Below, in pieces: positions 63,454 through 64,000 of a stretch of DNA of 64,000 nucleotides. The translations under genes and the position numbers were made by a program. Below the pieces are notes generated by a model, which saw only the letters and a program-made list of their open reading frames with translations, did not search any database and was not told the DNA's origin. Origin of the DNA: Hydrangea macrophylla (lineage: Eukaryota > Streptophyta > Magnoliopsida > Cornales > Hydrangeaceae); the NCBI GenBank assembly GCA_033977485.1, contig CM066987.1, forward strand, positions 88,320,588 to 88,384,587, read 5' to 3'. Positions within the stretch are counted from its first letter, which is position 1; each line of letters begins with the position of its first letter.

Positions 63454-63540
63454 GCGGCACTCAGTGAGTGCCGGGCGGCATTCAATGAGTTCCGAACGGC
63501 ATTCAGTGAGTGTCGGGCCGGCATTCACTGAGTGCCGCCG
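63454..63540. repeat. GGCACTCAGTGAGTGCC-type cluster, four copies
   Basis: CGGCACTCAGTGAGTGCCG, CGGCATTCAATGAGTTCCG, CGGCATTCAGTGAGTGTCG and CGGCATTCACTGAGTGCCG at steps of about 20-22 bp; each is a near-palindrome. Confidence 0.9.
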
Positions 63541-63664
63541 ACATTTTCTGCCTGCCATTTACTTTTAAAGTCCGTATTTTGTGGTACAATACGTATGTGT
63601 ATGTGGATAAAAACAAAAAAAAATTGATAAAGTAAGGTTGACGAAAACCCGGCAATCAACAATC

Positions 63665-63754
63665 TGTCGCGACACTCACGGAGAGCCGTGCGACAGTCAC
63701 GGAATGCCGTCGCGGCAGTCACGGAGTTCCGGAGCGGCACCCACGGACTGCCGC
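63665..63754. repeat. GCGGCAGTCACGGACTGCCGC-type cluster, four copies
   Basis: Four near-palindromes of about 20 bp (GCGACACTCACGGAGAGCCG, GCGACAGTCACGGAATGCCG, GCGGCAGTCACGGAGTTCCG, GCGGCACCCACGGACTGCCG) at steps of 22-23 bp, 125 bp after the first cluster and related to it. Confidence 0.9.
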
Positions 63755-64000
63755 AGATGAATTTTGGCTGCCGCCCTGGGCAGCAGTCTGTCTAATTTCA
63801 GGAAGTACGTATTGTACCACCAAATGAGAGATTTATACCTGTCTTTTACTCCGAATTCACTGAAAATACTTGGTAACTTTGCCTATAAAAGAGGAAGGAT
63901 CTTCCTTGGAACACATACAAGAAAATACACAAGAAATACACCAAAAAAAATAAGAAATCACTAACATTACACTAACAACAAGAGAGAACAAGAAGAGAGT

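Larger units (their letters stand above)
63172..64000 (+). mobile_element. Start of an LTR, running off the window
   Basis: Begins near TATAGACACCCCAATTTTGA (63169-63188), a phrase common at plant LTR starts, here lacking the TG. TTTGCCTATAAAAGAGGAAG (63877) is a good TATA box, followed by a leader-like AACACATACAAGAAAATACA. Two GC-rich repeat clusters lie between. No coding. The element's body would be to the right. Confidence 0.55.

Overview
This is a window of plant nuclear DNA, almost certainly from a eudicot with a transposon-rich genome. It has spliced eukaryotic gene pieces with canonical GT/AG junctions, Stowaway MITEs, CACTA and hAT elements, an Au-like SINE, a TRIM LTR, and Ty1-copia and Ty3-gypsy retrotransposons with plant-type primer sites (initiator-Met for copia, tRNA-Asp for the Athila-like gypsy elements). 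I see nothing bacterial, organellar or viral in the free-living sense. The species cannot be named from the sequence alone.

Only one host gene is convincing. It is a minus-strand gene for a small plastid-type DnaJ cysteine-rich zinc-finger protein of 149 residues. Exon 1 lies at 21920-22141; exons 2 and 3 lie at 6953-7102 and 6777-6854. The junctions agree in phase, so intron 1 would be about 14.8 kb and is packed with mobile DNA. An inverted copy of the promoter, exon 1 and the start of intron 1 lies at 23257-23764, with hAT sequence between the two arms.

Layout: 1-1494, right end of a CACTA element; 1500-2830, degenerate minisatellite built on TTCGAA; 2839-6770, LTR-like and Helitron-like debris and tandem duplications; 6777-22141, the DnaJ-like gene, whose intron holds Stowaway MITEs, a long-TIR foldback element, an Au-like SINE, a small non-autonomous copia element (12642-14477), a copia gag relic, a TRIM LTR, a gag-only gypsy element (16314-19916) and a copia-like LTR; 22318-32939, a decayed hAT element with a broken transposase, itself invaded by LTR fragments and two related hAT MITEs; 33260-41775, an Athila-like element with gag-protease only; 42012-59272, a solo gypsy LTR split by a hAT MITE and by a very young 13.9-kb Athila-like element (43436-57341); 59274-63172, a copia relic; 63172-64000, the start of another LTR.

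The most unusual signal runs across these elements. Several unrelated LTR families each carry their own short palindrome (CAATCGATTG, CTCGCGCGAG, CGAGCGCTCG, or near-palindromes around CACTCAGTGAGTG), repeated in clusters. In the CAATCGATTG and CACTCAGTGAGTG families the spacing is close to 20 bp. The clusters lie in LTRs and in non-coding internal zones, and most cores contain CpG. This looks like a recurrent, element-specific cis-structure. Alignments and identities quoted here were read by eye.
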